DNA from: CAYUQT01 sp964596165
GTDB lineage: Bacteria > Planctomycetota > Phycisphaerae > UBA1845 > JAFGLZ01
Assembly (NCBI GenBank): GCA_964596165.1
Contig: CAZQTW010000044.1
Location: 1-55,925, forward strand
Reading direction: 5' to 3'
Length of the DNA: 55,925 bases
The notes under the pieces were generated by a model, which did not search any database, was not told where the DNA came from, and worked only from the letters and a program-made list of their open reading frames with translations. The position numbers were made by a program, and so were the translations under genes. Shown one piece after another: positions 54,994 to 55,925 of this stretch. How positions within the stretch are numbered: the stretch's first letter is position 1; each line of letters opens with the position of its first letter.

Positions 54994-55012
54994 GTGTATA
55001 CTAAGTGTACAC
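54994..55012 (+). promoter_or_regulatory. palindromic operator-like site
   Basis: GTGTATACT and AGTGTACAC are arms around one central base, with one mismatch. The element TATACT (54997-55002) within it matches the -10 box in four of six positions; no good -35 is seen. Located 77 bases upstream of the gene at 55090, in a divergent gap of 278 bases. Confidence 0.35.
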
Positions 55013-55089
55013 ACGCATCGCCCCCCTCTGTGGGGCCGTTCACGTCGCGGGGGGGCATTGGCGCCGGGGGATAACGGAGGAACCGTGCT

Positions 55090-55476
55090 ATGATGGCGCG
55101 CGGATACTCCCGAACCAGGATCGGCGGATGCGGATGCGCCGTAAGGGCGATCGTTGCTGTTTCTGACGATGGAGAAATGCAGGCTCTTATCTGTACCGAT
55201 CCTGCCTCAGGCTCCGAGTATCTGTGTGGCTCATGCCAACAAGTCTGTCGGACCCTAAACGCGGCGTTGGAAGCATGTGATTTCGCGCAGGCGGCCCGCC
55301 TCACACCGGAGCACTTTCGACTGAGCACCGAGTCCAGGGCCCATCTGAGCACCGCGATTGAAGTGCTTCACGAGGCGATGCTTGAGGCCATTTTCGAATT
55401 CGAGAGCAAGGTCGTTCCCGAAGGGGCTCTCGAGTTTGAGGGCCAAATAGACCAGTTCACCGGTGCATACGCCTGA
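55090..55476 (+). CDS. Cys-rich small protein of unknown function
   Basis: 128 residues. Six cysteines at 14, 16, 35, 46, 49 and 53, including CGSC (46-49) and CGC (14-16), suggest a zinc site in the N-terminal 55 residues; the rest is helical (residues 55-115). No signal peptide, so cytoplasmic. GGAGG lies nine bases before the ATG. Not recognised. Confidence 0.65.
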   Translation: MMARGYSRTRIGGCGCAVRAIVAVSDDGEMQALICTDPASGSEYLCGSCQQVCRTLNAALEACDFAQAARLTPEHFRLSTESRAHLSTAIEVLHEAMLEAIFEFESKVVPEGALEFEGQIDQFTGAYA

Positions 55477-55727
55477 AAGGCCTTGTTCGGTTCCTTGCCG
55501 CGCATCAGCACCGCTACCGTTGAGAAAGGAACGGTTTCGGGGACGGCAGCCGGAGTCAGTTCGTTACAACGGATTGGAGCCGCCGCTTAGTTGTGGGCAT
55601 CTTTCACAATAGTTCCAGTCCCGCTGAACCTCTCCTGAACAACTCATACACATATGGATTTCCACCTGGGTTGGCCATGGTCGCCCCGAAGGCGGTATAC
55701 TGACGATTCGGATTCAGGGAGGTTGGG

Positions 55728-55925
55728 GTGTTGTGCGCGGGCATGGTCAGATGGGTCCGTTTGGCTTGTGTCGGCGTTGTCCTGCTGTCCCTGGGATGCG
55801 ACACCCGTTCGCAACCGGCCCGGCGTCGCAGGCCTCCTGCCGGATCCGGCGCCAATGACGGGGGGTGGCAGCGTGGTTCCACCGGACCGGCTGAGGCCCC
55901 CCCGGGATTGAGCCCCCCCCGGAAC
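55728..55925 (+). CDS. lipoprotein, 3'-partial, runs off window end
   Basis: Open frame to the last base. Starts at GTG 55728 with AGGGAGG five bases upstream (ATG 55743 is an alternative). The start has a basic WVRL, hydrophobic ACVGVVLL and lipobox LSLGC, so it is a lipoprotein; the mature part so far is Arg/Pro/Gly-rich and of low complexity. Nothing more can be said. Poly-C runs near the end may make assembly here unreliable. Confidence 0.6.
   Translation, partial: MLCAGMVRWVRLACVGVVLLSLGCDTRSQPARRRRPPAGSGANDGGWQRGSTGPAEAPPGLSPPRN

Noticed and set aside
55604..55911. Two overlapping open frames at the right end (minus and plus)
   Set aside because: A different frame starting at 55728 has a SD and a lipobox and explains this region better.

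Overview
The window is about 56 kb of GC-rich bacterial chromosome with long secreted multidomain proteins and short gaps. Its mix suggests a Planctomycetota genome, most likely Phycisphaerae or a relative: DUF1080 and DUF4838 proteins, a PqaA-type protein, exported sugar-active enzymes without SusC/SusD, very large TPR proteins, an Lgt with a big insertion, and many prokaryotic lipoproteins. This placement is inferred from gene style only; no rRNA is present. No tRNA, CRISPR array, insertion sequence or prophage was seen.

Layout. 1-4.8 kb: a vWA protein cut by the window edge plus two exported TPR proteins, tightly coupled on the plus strand. 5.2-7.7 kb: an isochorismatase-fold protein without its catalytic Cys and an exported ClpP/NfeD-like protein without an evident catalytic Ser. 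7.7-20.4 kb: a minus-strand run of xseA, trxB, a multi-pass glycosyltransferase-like protein, a GH101-like exported protein and a 1371-residue GH2 protein. 20.7-24.0 kb: an exported penicillin-acylase-type Ntn hydrolase, then a PilZ-REC-Hpt protein that lacks both phosphotransfer residues. 24.3-33.3 kb: DUF1080 protein, aldehyde dehydrogenase, antitoxin with a frameshifted toxin, URO-D family protein, a 57-residue lipoprotein, a LamG/DUF1080-like lipoprotein, both subunits of an ADP-forming acyl-CoA synthetase, and a Tat-exported nitrilase-family protein. 33.3-36.5 kb: an FHA-rhomboid fusion and two small proteins.

36.6-49.6 kb: a carbohydrate region with a beta-propeller glycosidase-like protein, a DUF4838/malectin lipoprotein, an (alpha/alpha)6-barrel protein, an NAD-dependent epimerase, an alpha/beta-hydrolase lipoprotein, a PqaA-type protein, a sugar isomerase/epimerase and a large beta-propeller protein. 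I infer that it serves capture and cutting of an external polysaccharide followed by oxidation or isomerisation of the sugars; no substrate can be assigned. 49.7-53.4 kb: housekeeping genes folK, panC, panD and lgt. 53.5-55.9 kb: a NOL1/NOP2/Sun RNA methyltransferase, a Cys-rich small protein, and the start of a lipoprotein cut by the window end.

No single gene set here is clearly a new defence or mobile system. The most unusual items are several proteins that keep a fold but lose catalytic or phosphotransfer residues, the FHA-rhomboid fusion, and the expanded Lgt.
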